From Clostridia bacterium (GTDB taxonomy: Bacteria; Bacillota; Clostridia; TANB77; CAG-508), in the NCBI GenBank assembly GCA_022790975.1, contig JAAVYF010000032.1:1-40276 (forward strand): 40,276 bases of DNA, given 5' to 3'. A model generated the notes under the pieces. The model saw only the letters and a program-made list of their open reading frames with translations, was not told the origin of the DNA and ran no database searches. Below are positions 1-8,338 of this stretch, one piece after another. Within the stretch, counting starts at the first letter, position 1. Every line of letters begins with the position of its first letter. The position numbers and the translations under genes are program-made.

Positions 1-165
1 TATAGATTATATTGAGGATGATTAGTAATATTTGATTTTAATTATTTATCATCTTTTTTTATTTGTGAAAAATATATATGTTTTTTAATAATGTTTTCAT
101 AGTATAGTAATATTTTAATTTTAAAATAAATACATAGTTAAAATTATTATAATTTTATAAAACTC

Positions 166-194
166 TTGACAATATAAAAATAAAATAGTATCAT
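166..194 (+). promoter_or_regulatory. Sigma-A promoter of the GntR/ABC operon
   Basis: TTGACA at 166-171, a 17-bp spacer and TATCAT at 189-194. It lies directly upstream of the GntR-type regulator and presumably drives all three genes of the operon. Confidence 0.8.
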
Positions 195-216
195 TGTATT
201 AAGCAAGTAATACAAT
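193..216. promoter_or_regulatory. Operator: perfect inverted repeat over the start of transcription
   Basis: ATTGTATT at 193-200 and AATACAAT at 209-216 form a perfect 8-bp inverted repeat with an 8-bp centre. It overlaps the last bases of the -10 box and the predicted start of transcription. YtrA-type GntR regulators repress their own ABC operons from such palindromes, so this is probably the operator of the first gene. Confidence 0.7.
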
Positions 217-234
217 AAAGAAAGGAAAAATATT

Positions 235-597
235 TTGGATTATATTTTTGATAATGATAGGCCGATTTATATTCAATTAGTTGAAATGTTGAAAGTAGAA
301 ATTATTTCTGGAAAATTAAAATTGGGAGAGAGATTGCTTTCAGTACGAGAGCTAGCAATGAAAGCAAGAGTAAATCCTAATACAATGCAAAAAGCATTAG
401 TTGAATTAGAAAATTGTGGTTTAATTTATACAGAAAGAACAAATGGAAAGTTTGTAACTCAAGACAATAAATTAATTGAAAAGATGAAAAAAGAATTGGC
501 AAATGAAAAAGTGAATAATTATTTAAATGATATGAAAAATATAGGTGTGACATATGAAGAGGCTATAGTTTACTTGCAAGAATTAGGAGGAAAGTAG
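235..597 (+). CDS. GntR family (YtrA-like) transcriptional regulator
   Basis: A 120-residue protein consisting of an N-terminal GntR winged helix-turn-helix (about residues 8-75, with PIYIQL and the SVRELA...NPNTMQKAL recognition region) and a short helical tail. It has no large effector domain, which is the layout of the YtrA subfamily. These regulators control a co-transcribed ABC transporter. The start is TTG, preceded by AAAGAAAGGA. The stop codon sits one base before the ATG of the ABC ATPase, so the genes are coupled. An inverted repeat over the promoter suggests autorepression. The inducing signal is unknown; in relatives it is often cell-envelope stress or antibiotics. Confidence 0.88.
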   Translation: MDYIFDNDRPIYIQLVEMLKVEIISGKLKLGERLLSVRELAMKARVNPNTMQKALVELENCGLIYTERTNGKFVTQDNKLIEKMKKELANEKVNNYLNDMKNIGVTYEEAIVYLQELGGK

Positions 598-598
598 A

Positions 599-1294
599 AT
601 GGAATTAGTCGAATTTAAACATCTATCTAAAGAGTTTGATAATAATCAAATTTTAAAAGATATTAATTTAAAAATTCCAAAAGGGAAAATAGTTGGACTT
701 TTAGGAAAAAATGGAGTAGGTAAAAGTACTTTGATAAAATTAATTAATGATTTGTTAACTCCTACATCAGGAGAAATATTAATTAATGGAGAAAAGCCAG
801 GTATACATTCAAAAGAAATAATAGCTTATTTGCCAGAGAGAACTTATTTAGATAAAGAAATGACAATATTGCAAGTAATAAAATGTTTTAAAGAATTTTA
901 TAAAAATTTTAATGAGGAAAAGGCAAGAAAATTATTAGGAGATTTAAATTTAGATATTAATAAAAAGATTTCTAAAATGTCAAAAGGAATGCAAGAGAAA
1001 TTGCAATTAATTTTAGTAATGAGTAGAGATGCAGAGTTGTATATTTTAGACGAGCCACTTGGAGGAGTTGACCCTGCAACTAGAGATTATATTTTAGATA
1101 CAATTCTTTCTAATTTTAAAGAAGGTTCAAGTGTAATTATTTCAACTCATTTAATTTCAGATATTGAACGAATTTTAGATGAAGTTATATTTATGGATAA
1201 TGGAAAAATTATTTTAACATCTTCAGCAGATGAATTAAGAAATAAAGAAAATTCATCAATAGATGAAATATTTAGGAGGTGTTTTAAATGTTAA
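599..1294 (+). CDS. ABC transporter ATP-binding protein
   Basis: A 231-residue ATPase subunit. Walker A is GKNGVGKST (residues 36-44), the signature is the variant MSKGMQ (127-132), and Walker B is ELYILDE (146-152), followed by a D-loop region and the switch histidine in STHL. The SKGMQ signature and short length fit the EcsA/YtrB/BcrA-type export group. The ribosome binding site lies inside the end of the upstream regulator gene and the 3' end overlaps the permease gene by 7 bases, so the three genes form one operon. It would energise the membrane protein that follows. The substrate cannot be told from sequence. Confidence 0.9.
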   Translation: MELVEFKHLSKEFDNNQILKDINLKIPKGKIVGLLGKNGVGKSTLIKLINDLLTPTSGEILINGEKPGIHSKEIIAYLPERTYLDKEMTILQVIKCFKEFYKNFNEEKARKLLGDLNLDINKKISKMSKGMQEKLQLILVMSRDAELYILDEPLGGVDPATRDYILDTILSNFKEGSSVIISTHLISDIERILDEVIFMDNGKIILTSSADELRNKENSSIDEIFRRCFKC

Positions 1295-2079
1295 AGAAAT
1301 TATTAAAATATGATTTAAAATGGTGTTATAGACCACTTATAATTTTTTATATATTATCCTTATTTTTTTCTATTGTAATAAGAATTGTAGAACAATTTAA
1401 TACTTCTTTTATATTTCTTATATTAGATAAGATATGTTCTGCGATATTTATTATATTACTTGTAAGTATATTTATAAATAATGTTATTAGGATATGGGGA
1501 AGATGTATAAATAATATATATAAAGATGAATCTTACTTAACACATACATTGCCAGTTGAAAAGAAAACTATTTTTTTATCTAAAGTATTAACTACTATTA
1601 TAACAATGTTTACATCATTTTTAGTTATTATTATTTCTCTTGCAATTGCTTGTCTTACAAAGGAAACAGGTATCTTTTTAAAAAATTCATTAGAATCTAT
1701 GGCAGTACTTTTAGAGATATCTGTTTGGAAATTATTAACAATAATGATAATAACAGTATTTTTAGAAGTATTATTTATGGTTTTATCAGGAATACTTGGA
1801 ATTGTAATTGGTTATAAATCTAATAACTTAAAAATAATAAAATCGCTTATATCTGGATTTCTTTTATACATCATACCTTCTGTAATTATAATTATTGTAA
1901 TGTATATAGTAGGTTTATTTAATAAAGATATTATGCAACTATTTAATAGTGTTAATAATTTAAATTCAATAGCTATAAAATCAGTTTTTATAGGAGGATG
2001 TTTAATGTATGTAATTTACAATATAATATATTATATTGCAGGTAAAAAAGTTTTAGAAAAAGGAGTAAATGTAGACTAG
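1288..2079 (+). CDS. ABC transporter permease (membrane subunit)
   Basis: A 263-residue, very hydrophobic protein with about six membrane-spanning segments and lysine-rich cytoplasmic loops. It starts inside the end of the ATPase gene with AGGAGGT upstream. The gene order regulator-ATPase-permease marks it as the membrane partner of the ATPase. I see no motif that gives the substrate. The sequence between the second and third hydrophobic segments (KDESYLTHTLPVEKK) resembles a region seen in Clostridia ABC-2 type permeases next to YtrA-like regulators. The gene is followed by a strong stem-loop. Confidence 0.8.
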   Translation: MLKKLLKYDLKWCYRPLIIFYILSLFFSIVIRIVEQFNTSFIFLILDKICSAIFIILLVSIFINNVIRIWGRCINNIYKDESYLTHTLPVEKKTIFLSKVLTTIITMFTSFLVIIISLAIACLTKETGIFLKNSLESMAVLLEISVWKLLTIMIITVFLEVLFMVLSGILGIVIGYKSNNLKIIKSLISGFLLYIIPSVIIIIVMYIVGLFNKDIMQLFNSVNNLNSIAIKSVFIGGCLMYVIYNIIYYIAGKKVLEKGVNVD

Positions 2080-2128
2080 ATTAAAAATTAATTTTAAATG
2101 ATATTAATAAAATAAATTTTATGTTTAT

Positions 2129-2204
2129 AAAACAAGTAATTATTGGTAAGATGAATTTATTCTACAGACATTTTTAGAATGTTTCATTGATAATTACTTG
2201 TTTT
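2129..2204 (+). terminator. Long stem-loop, probable terminator of the ABC operon
   Basis: A perfect 15-bp stem pairs 2129-2143 (AAAACAAGTAATTAT) with 2190-2204, enclosing a 46-base loop, and runs into a T-tract. The loop is long for an intrinsic terminator, but position and T-run fit one. Confidence 0.6.
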
Positions 2205-2210
2205 TGTGTT

Positions 2211-2261
2211 ATTATAATCACATATTTATAGAAAAATTTAATTTCTGTATGTGATTATAAT
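2211..2261. repeat. Perfect 14-bp inverted repeat upstream of the glycosyltransferase
   Basis: ATTATAATCACATA at 2211-2224 is repeated inverted at 2248-2261 with a 23-base centre. It lies 70 bp before the next gene and might be an operator or a structured leader. No T-run follows. Confidence 0.55.
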
Positions 2262-2332
2262 TTATAAATAATATTAAATACAAATCAATTGTTATGCAAT
2301 ATGTTTATTTCAAGAAGGGAATATCATTTAAT

Positions 2333-3911
2333 ATGAAAAAATTTTTAAAAAGAAATTATTTATTGATTATTTTAATTTTAATACAAACAATAATTTATAT
2401 TATAACTGGAATCAATAAAAAATATATTCATATAGATGAAGCATATTCATTTGGTTTAACACATTATGAAAGAGTTGAAATTCAAGATAATAATGACTTT
2501 TTTAATAATTGGCATGAAAAGAGTTATTATGAAAGTTATTTAGCTATACAAAATGATGACATTCGGGAATTATACACAAGTTTATGAAAATCAAAAAAAT
2601 GATGTTCATCCACCATTTTATTATTTAATATTAAGGTTTGCTATGTTTTTTACAAAAGGGCATTTTTCAAAATGGGGTGGAATAGTTTTAAATATAATAA
2701 TCTATATTTTTATTACAATTTTTATGTATTTAATTTTAAAAAAGTTATTAAAAGAAGATGAAGATTTAAATAAAAAATCTATGATTTTGGCATTTATATC
2801 ATCTATTACTTTATCTTCTATAAGTAATGTAATATATATTAGAATGTATGCTCTTTTAACTCTTAATATTTTAATAACTACTTACTTACATATAAAATTA
2901 GCAGAGAATGAAAATATAAAGTTAAGATATTTAATTGGTATAGGCATAGTTGTTCTTTTAGGAATTCTTACGCATTATTATTATTTGTTTTATTTATTTA
3001 TGCTGTATTTAGTATTTTTAATAAAATATATTAAAGCAAAAAAACTAAAATCATTAATTTATTATACTAGTACAATTATTATTTCAGGAATAATATCTTT
3101 AATTATATTTCCTTATTCTATATACCATATATTTTTTGGATATAGAGGAAAAGGTGTTATAAGTAATTTAGAAAGTATTAACAAAATACTAAAAAGTTTA
3201 TTACCTAATATACATAATTTAAATTATTATGCTTTTAATAATTTAATGTTTATTATTTTATTTATTATTGTAGTACTTTTTATTTATAATAAAATTTATA
3301 AAAATAAAGTAGATATTAGTAAAGAAAATAAAGAAATTTTGAAAATAATAGGTATTCCAAGTATTTTCTTCTTTTTAATGACAGCAATTTCTTCTCCATG
3401 GAAAGTTTTAAGATATATTGTACCAGTATGTAGCTTAATATTTGTATTAATGATTTATTATTTATATAAGTTATTTCAAGCTTCATTAAATAAAAAAGCA
3501 AGTAATTTATTAATATCAATATTATTGGGAATGATTTTATTATCTCCATTTATTTTTAAACTAAAACCAGAACTTTTATACGAAAATAGAGGAGAAATTG
3601 TTCAAAAATTAGATAAAGAATTAAATTTACCAACTATATATTTTTTTAATTCAAAATGTTCTAAATTTTTAGAAGATATATTATTATTTTCAAAAATAGA
3701 TGAATCTTATATAGCAAAAAATATTAATTATACAGAAGATAATATAAAAGAAATATTAAAAGAAAAAGATATTTCTAAAGGAATAATTATTTTTATAAGT
3801 GATTTAGAAAATAGTAATAATATAATACAAATTGTAATGAATAGTATAGGATTAAAAGAATTTAAACTTTTAGATAAACTGAATTCATCTAATGTTTATT
3901 ATTTAAAATAG
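2333..3911 (+). CDS. GT-C type membrane glycosyltransferase, one CGG frameshift
   Basis: A polytopic membrane protein of about 525 residues when read through one +1 shift at 2564. The first transmembrane helix is followed by the acidic pair of an extracytoplasmic loop (HIDEAYS, residues 33-39), and a second loop carries HPPFYY. Both are typical of the PMT_2/ArnT-like GT-C fold, which moves sugars from polyprenyl-phosphate carriers. I count ten or more hydrophobic helices. In the zero frame the gene stops soon after the CGG. With the C skipped, the loop reads DDI-GNYTQVYENQ-NDVHPPFYY without a gap. The ATG at 2333 is preferred over 2294 because AGAAGGGA precedes it. Acceptor and sugar are unknown. 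Confidence 0.75.
2564..2566 (+). other. CGG recoding site 1 (glycosyltransferase)
   Basis: Reads GAC ATT CGG GAA in the zero frame, reaching TGA six codons later. Skipping the C gives ATT GGG AAT TAT ACA and the rest of the protein. Confidence 0.85.
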
Positions 3912-3979
3912 AAATTTAAAATATATAAATTTTAATAAATTATATATAATTGAAATTATAAAAAATAAAGGAAGAAATT

Positions 3980-4711
3980 ATGTTTAAAGGAAAAAAAGTT
4001 ATTATTTTTGATATGGATGGAACACTTATAGATTCTATTGGTATTTGGAATGCAGTTGATAAAACATTAATAAGAAAATTAGGATATAATGGAGATATTA
4101 GTGAAGTTGAAATTCAAAAGCAAAGAGATGATATTTTAAAAAAATATAGTAAATATGAAAATCCATATTTAGAATATTCAAAATGGCTTGGAAAAAAATA
4201 TGGCTCAGAATTAAGTGAAGAAAAGATTTTAAATTTAAGATATGAAATTTCACAAGATTATTTAACAAACTTAATAGATTATAAAATTAATGCAGATAAA
4301 TTTATAAAAAAATTGAAAGAAAATGATTTTATTCTTGTAATTGCAAGTACAACAAGAAAGCCTAATATTGATGTATATAGAAATAAAAATTCTAATATAA
4401 TAAATAAGGCTAATATAGATGAATACTTTACTTATATATACACAAGAGATGATGTTAAAGAAATAAAACCTAATCCAGAAGTTCATTTTAATATTATAAA
4501 TAATTTAAATATAAAAAAAGAAGACTGTTTGATTTTTGAAGATTCTTTGGTTGGAGTAGAAGCTGCCCAAAATGCAGGAATTGAATGTGTTGCAATATAT
4601 GATAAGTATTCAGATAGTGATAGGGAACAAATTAATAAAATTTCTAACTATCAGATATTTGATTATGAAGAAGCAATGACTATACTAGAATTAGAATTAA
4701 AGGAGAAATAG
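3980..4711 (+). CDS. HAD superfamily phosphatase (HAD-IA, beta-phosphoglucomutase-like)
   Basis: A 243-residue cytoplasmic protein with the four HAD motifs: the nucleophile motif DMDGT (D11, D13), a serine/threonine motif in VIASTTRK, the lysine in EIKPNPEVH, and the acidic motif FEDSLVGVEAAQNAG. A helical cap lies between motifs I and II. HAD-IA enzymes of this type remove phosphate from small sugars or nucleotides. AAAGGAAG precedes the ATG. The next gene (NUDIX) starts three bases after the stop, and an acetyltransferase follows, so the three form a small housecleaning or sugar-modifying operon. The substrate is not evident. Confidence 0.85.
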   Translation: MFKGKKVIIFDMDGTLIDSIGIWNAVDKTLIRKLGYNGDISEVEIQKQRDDILKKYSKYENPYLEYSKWLGKKYGSELSEEKILNLRYEISQDYLTNLIDYKINADKFIKKLKENDFILVIASTTRKPNIDVYRNKNSNIINKANIDEYFTYIYTRDDVKEIKPNPEVHFNIINNLNIKKEDCLIFEDSLVGVEAAQNAGIECVAIYDKYSDSDREQINKISNYQIFDYEEAMTILELELKEK

Positions 4712-4714
4712 AAT

Positions 4715-5113
4715 ATGAAAATAATTGATAAAATTGCACTTATATATATAAAAGATGGAAAGATTTTATCTACTTTATCAAAAGGAAAAGATACATACTA
4801 TCTTCCAGGTGGAAAGAGAGAAAATAACGAAACAGATGAAGAAACTTTAATAAGAGAATGTAAAGAAGAATTAACTATTGATATAAATAAAGATACAATA
4901 AAATATTATGGAACATTTGAAGCTCAAGCTCATGGGAAGTCAGAAGGAATATTAGTTAAAATGACATGTTATACAGCAGAGTTTAATGGAGAAATTAAAA
5001 GTAGTTCTGAGATACAAGAAGTTACTTGGTTAAATTATTGTGATATGGATAAAATATCTCCTGTAGATAAAATAATTTTTGAAGACTTGCATAAAAAAGG
5101 TTTATTAAGTTAA
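4715..5113 (+). CDS. NUDIX hydrolase
   Basis: A 132-residue protein with a complete Nudix box: G33, E39, R47, E48, E51, E52 (GKRENNE then RECKEEL). These residues bind the metal and hydrolyse a nucleoside diphosphate linked to another group. It is a single-domain enzyme of normal length for MutT/NUDIX housecleaning proteins. The ATG follows AAAGGAGAAATAGA, and the gene is coupled to the HAD gene before it. The substrate could be an oxidised nucleotide or a sugar nucleotide. Sequence alone does not decide. Confidence 0.88.
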   Translation: MKIIDKIALIYIKDGKILSTLSKGKDTYYLPGGKRENNETDEETLIRECKEELTIDINKDTIKYYGTFEAQAHGKSEGILVKMTCYTAEFNGEIKSSSEIQEVTWLNYCDMDKISPVDKIIFEDLHKKGLLS

Positions 5114-5159
5114 AATTTATGAAAAGTTAAAAATATTATAAAAAAGGAGAAACATAAAT

Positions 5160-5717
5160 ATGACTGAAAAAGAAAAAATGTTAGCAGGAGAAATTTACGA
5201 TGCTAATTATGATAAAGAATTAATTCAAGAAAGAATAAAAGTAAAAGATTTATGTTATAAATATAATAATTTAATGCCTTCGAATATTAATGAAAGAACT
5301 GAAATTTTAAACAATATTTTAGGAAAGAAAGGTAAAAACTTTTTAATAGAACAGCCATTTATGTGTGATTATGGATATAATATAGAAATAGGTGATAATT
5401 TTTATTCTAATCATAATTTAATAATATTAGATGCAAATAAAGTTAAGTTTGGAAATAATGTTTTTATTGCTCCAAATTGCAGTTTTTATACTGCAGGGCA
5501 TCCAATAGATGTGCAAACTAGAAATAAAGGATTAGAATATGCAAAAGCTATAGAAATAGGAGATAATGTTTGGATAGGAGGAAATGTAGTAGTATTGCCA
5601 GGAGTAAAAATAGGTAATAATGTAGTTATTGGTGCTGGAAGTATAGTTACAAAAGATATACCATCAAATGTTGTTGCAGTGGGAAATCCTTGTAAAGTTA
5701 TAAAGAATATAGATTAA
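5160..5717 (+). CDS. maa: Maltose/galactoside O-acetyltransferase (Maa/LacA/NodL family)
   Basis: A 185-residue acetyl-CoA-dependent acetyltransferase. The N-terminal segment MTEKEKMLAGEIYDANYDKE is the family's helical cap. Residues 70-180 are left-handed beta-helix hexapeptide repeats (IEIGDN, VKFGNN, IEIGDN, VKIGNN). H114 in FYTAGHPID is the catalytic histidine. The protein has the usual length. AAAAAGGAGAAAC precedes the ATG. It follows the HAD and NUDIX genes on the same strand with a short gap and is ended by a strong terminator. In vivo acceptors of this family are often uncertain. Confidence 0.9.
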   Translation: MTEKEKMLAGEIYDANYDKELIQERIKVKDLCYKYNNLMPSNINERTEILNNILGKKGKNFLIEQPFMCDYGYNIEIGDNFYSNHNLIILDANKVKFGNNVFIAPNCSFYTAGHPIDVQTRNKGLEYAKAIEIGDNVWIGGNVVVLPGVKIGNNVVIGAGSIVTKDIPSNVVAVGNPCKVIKNID

Positions 5718-5819
5718 TGTTATGAAAGTTAAGTAAAGTAATAGAATATTAATGATTATTTTTTCAAAAAATGATTATTATTTACGAAAAGTTATAAGAA
5801 ATTAATATTTTTAAAATTA

Positions 5820-5856
5820 AAAAAGCTAGTAAAGCTTTGAATTTACTAGCTTTTTT
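5820..5856. terminator. Bidirectional intrinsic terminator
   Basis: A 14-bp perfect stem, AAAAAGCTAGTAAA (5820-5833) with TTTACTAGCTTTTT (5842-5855). It has A- and T-tracts on both sides, so it can end transcripts from the acetyltransferase and from the CRISPR side. Confidence 0.9.
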
Positions 5857-5864
5857 GATTATCT

Positions 5865-6230
5865 ATTATATCATATCAAAGAATAATAGGAAACTATAAC
5901 TGTTAAAGCGACTATACTTGCATTTTCATTATTATATCATATCAAAGAATAATAGGAAACTATAACATCTTCCATTTTCATAATTTAATCCTCACTATTA
6001 TATCATATCAAAGAATAATAGGAAACTATAACAATTTGAAATAATTAGAACTAATAGAGTAGATTATATCATATAAAAAAGTAATATGGAACTATAACAC
6101 AGAGGGCATATTTATAATCATATTTGTAATTATATCATATCAGAGAATAATAAGGAACTATAATAATCTTCATAAAATCATTCTTCAACAATTTACTTTA
6201 TCATATGAAAAAAGTTTCAGAATATAAGTA
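5865..6230. CRISPR. CRISPR array, 6 repeats of 36 bp and 5 spacers of 30 bp, decaying at one end
   Basis: Strict 66-bp periodicity. Repeats lie at 5865-5900, 5931-5966, 5997-6032 (all identical), 6063-6098, 6129-6164 (each with several substitutions) and 6195-6230 (barely recognisable). All five spacers are exactly 30 bases and unlike each other. The repeat begins ATTATATCAT and ends GGAAACTATAAC. Read on the minus strand it begins GTTATAGTTTCC, like the 36-bp repeats of type II (Cas9) systems, and 36/30 is the usual type II geometry. No cas gene or clear tracrRNA is present in the window, so it is an orphan here. Progressive repeat decay normally marks the end away from the leader, which would put the leader side at 5865. 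Confidence 0.9.
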
Positions 6231-6261
6231 TTAAAAGTTGATATAAAATATAATTAATAAA

Positions 6262-6296
6262 AAATGAGATTTGTTAAAATTAACAAAATCTCATTT
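6262..6296. terminator. Stem-loop after the CRISPR array
   Basis: AAATGAGAT TTGTTAA (6262-6277) pairs with 6280-6296 with one bulged base. With the terminator at 5820-5856 it isolates the array on both sides. Confidence 0.6.
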
Positions 6297-6376
6297 GAAA
6301 AAGAATACATTTAAGTAAACCTTAAATATTTTATGTATAATTTTAATTTTTGTCTACTCAGTTAAGAGCCAGTATG

Positions 6377-6879
6377 TTAAATATCCTTTTCAAATTCTTT
6401 TATTTTAATATCTTTTTCAATTTCTTCTTTTAATATTATTTTTTCAATTTCTTTTGGTTCGTAAAATTCCATCGATTTTATAAATATTAGTGGAATATTT
6501 GTATATTCGAATACTTCTTTTAGAAAGATATCTCTTTCTTTTCTATTTTCATTTTCATGTGTTATATCATTTAGTTCTATACAACATTTTATTTTATATT
6601 ATACAAAACAAAGTCTATACTTCTATCGCAATAATTTTTATATAAGTTTTTTGCATTTCTTTTTGTATTTATAGTTACTATTTGATTTAATGCCACTTGA
6701 TAAAATATGTCAATTTTAGATTTTTTAAATATTTCTTTTAAGCAAATATATAATTTATATTCATTTTTAGTAAAAAAATTTTCTTTTTCTACAAAGCTTG
6801 GTATTATTGCATATTCTATATTCCATATACCTTTTTTATATAATTGTTTTACTTTTTTTCTTTTTTCATCTTTATACAT
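6377..6879 (-). pseudogene. DUF2726 protein, frame broken
   Basis: On the minus strand 6879-6589 encodes a lysine-rich N-terminal half with NEYKLYICLKEIF...FYQVALNQIV...CDRSIDFVLYNIK and then a stop. The sequence to 6377 continues in another frame as CCIELNDITHENENRKERDIFLKEVFEYTNIPLIFIKS. Together these form a DUF2726 domain (restriction-endonuclease-like fold, DFVL...IELDD..H...RD). The break is ATA AAA TAA AAT, with a few residues missing at the joint. There is no CGG, so it does not follow the recoding pattern seen elsewhere and looks like a true deletion. AAAGGATTT lies upstream of the ATG. Confidence 0.7.
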
Positions 6880-7244
6880 TACTATTATTTTTAAATCCTT
6901 TCTTTTGTATAGTTTTTTGTTAAATATAAATATTGTTTATACTTAGTGTAATTTTATTATTATTGTAATTTAGTAAAATTCACATATAGCAAATTTCTAA
7001 AATTTGTGTACTTGGATTTTTATTCAAATTATACTTATGTTTAATATAAATATATTATAGTTTATAACTTATTATAAGTCAAACGTCTTTTGAATTTTTT
7101 ATTTTAATTTAGTTGAATTAATATTTTATTTATTTTTTTTCAAGCAAAGTATATTTTTGTTAGAATTATCTCATTAACAATTATATATAAATATATTCAT
7201 ATTATAATAAGGTTAGTAGAATATATGAAATCTTTTTGAGCAAC
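6880..7244. other. Intergenic, nothing recognised
   Basis: AT-rich sequence between the broken DUF2726 gene and the tRNA terminator. I see no open frame with a ribosome binding site, no RNA gene and no repeat. Confidence 0.6.
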
Positions 7245-7274
7245 AAAAAAGAACCTTGAAAAAGGTTCTTTTTT
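7245..7274 (-). terminator. Terminator of the tRNA gene
   Basis: A 13-bp stem, AAAAAAGAACCTT (7245-7257) with AAGGTTCTTTTTT (7262-7274), beginning three bases after the encoded CCA end of the tRNA. Confidence 0.92.
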
Positions 7275-7276
7275 AA

Positions 7277-7353
7277 TGGTAGCGAGAGGGGGATTCGAAC
7301 CCTCGACCCACTGGGTATGAACCAGTTGCTCTAGCCAACTGAGCTACCTCGCC
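7277..7353 (-). tRNA. tRNA-Met (anticodon CAT), elongator type
   Basis: A 77-base cloverleaf with encoded CCA. The acceptor strand starts GGCGAGG, the D arm is GTAGCTCAGTTGGCTAGAGC, the anticodon stem-loop is CTGGTTCATACCCAG with CAT at 7317-7319, and the T arm contains GGGTTCGAATCCC. The sequence resembles Firmicutes elongator tRNA-Met rather than the initiator, which has a mismatched first pair and GGG/CCC anticodon stem. Ile2 tRNA also carries a CAT anticodon, but its acceptor and D arm differ. It is a single gene with its own promoter and terminator. Confidence 0.93.
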
Positions 7354-7365
7354 ATAACGAAAATT

Positions 7366-7394
7366 ATTATAACAGAAAATATTAATTTTGACAA
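7366..7394 (-). promoter_or_regulatory. Promoter of tRNA-Met
   Basis: On the minus strand: TTGTCA (7394-7389), a 17-bp spacer and TATAAT (7371-7366). This places the start of transcription a few bases before the tRNA. Confidence 0.82.
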
Positions 7395-7499
7395 TAGTTT
7401 TTTAGAAAAAATTATAATTTTACTTTTGCAATTTACACAAATTATAATTTATAATATATTTTTATATTATAACAATTTTCATAAATTTATACAAAATAT

Positions 7500-8165
7500 T
7501 TAAATTTGGCAAATTTCTTTAGAAACATCATCTTTTTTTTGAATTATTATTGAATTTAAAGATGTAAATGTAGGAATTGTTTCAGGTATGTTTAATGTTT
7601 TAGAATTTCTTTTTTCATTATTTGGTCTTTTTATTCTAAATAATCTCCTAGCGCCAGAGTTATAAAGTCCTTCTAAATCTTGAGGATTATCATCTATAAA
7701 TATATTATTTTTGTAGTCTATTTCTAATTTATATTTATATCTAGTAGTTACATATACTTCATCAACATATTCTTGAATTCCAGAACCAGTTAATTTTAAT
7801 GATTGTTGGCTTAAATTTTGACTATTAGCAACAAATGTTAAAATTGCAGATTTTTCATTAGAACTTCTTATTTTTTTTAGAAAATTAATTGTATCATCAA
7901 ATACATAGTTTTTACCATTTACAAGGATTATTTCAATTAGAATAGAGTTTAATAAAGAATAATCTATATTATATTTTAGAGATAATTTTTTGGCTAAAGT
8001 AAAAAAGTTATCAGTTGATGAATTGAAAGATGATTTTATATCTTCTAATACTTGATGTATATCCAAATTTGTTTGCTCAGATATTTTTTGAGCTAATCCA
8101 AATATAACATCTTTAGTTAATTTCCCTGTTTCATATAAAGTGTTATCAAAATCTATATAATACAT
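7500..8165 (-). CDS. HAD superfamily hydrolase
   Basis: A 221-residue protein starting MYYIDFDNTLYETG, with nucleophile and acid/base aspartates D5 and D7. It has a helical cap of about 70 residues, a motif II region ILTFVANSQN, and a C-terminal motif IFIDDNPQDLEG in which the paired aspartates bind magnesium. A phosphatase role is likely but no substrate can be assigned. The ATG is preceded by TTAGGAGGC on the minus strand. It stands alone, divergent from the flavoprotein gene at 8339. Confidence 0.8.
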   Translation of the reverse strand: MYYIDFDNTLYETGKLTKDVIFGLAQKISEQTNLDIHQVLEDIKSSFNSSTDNFFTLAKKLSLKYNIDYSLLNSILIEIILVNGKNYVFDDTINFLKKIRSSNEKSAILTFVANSQNLSQQSLKLTGSGIQEYVDEVYVTTRYKYKLEIDYKNNIFIDDNPQDLEGLYNSGARRLFRIKRPNNEKRNSKTLNIPETIPTFTSLNSIIIQKKDDVSKEICQI

Positions 8166-8270
8166 AAAAGCCTCCTAATTAATATATTAACAATATCAAA
8201 AAAATACTATAAAGTCAATCTTATTTAATTTTATAAAAATATATAAATTGTTTATAGGTATATATTTTTC

Positions 8271-8299
8271 TTGCTTTATAGTTTTTGTTATAATATAAT
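8271..8299 (+). promoter_or_regulatory. Promoter of the glutamate-synthase-like gene
   Basis: TTGCTT (8271-8276), 17-bp spacer, TATAAT (8294-8299). It puts the 5' end near 8306, which rules out an in-frame ATG at 8300 and supports the start at 8339. Confidence 0.75.
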
Positions 8300-8338
8300 A
8301 TGAAGCGTGAAATAATAAATGCAGAAAAGAGGCTATTT

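Noticed and set aside
6063..6230. The degenerate repeats as a tracrRNA anti-repeat
   Set aside because: They keep the exact 66-bp period and the same orientation as the array, so they are decayed repeats.
8300..8338. Upstream in-frame ATG for the glutamate-synthase-like protein
   Set aside because: It lies at or before the predicted start of transcription and has no ribosome binding site. The ATG at 8339 has both.
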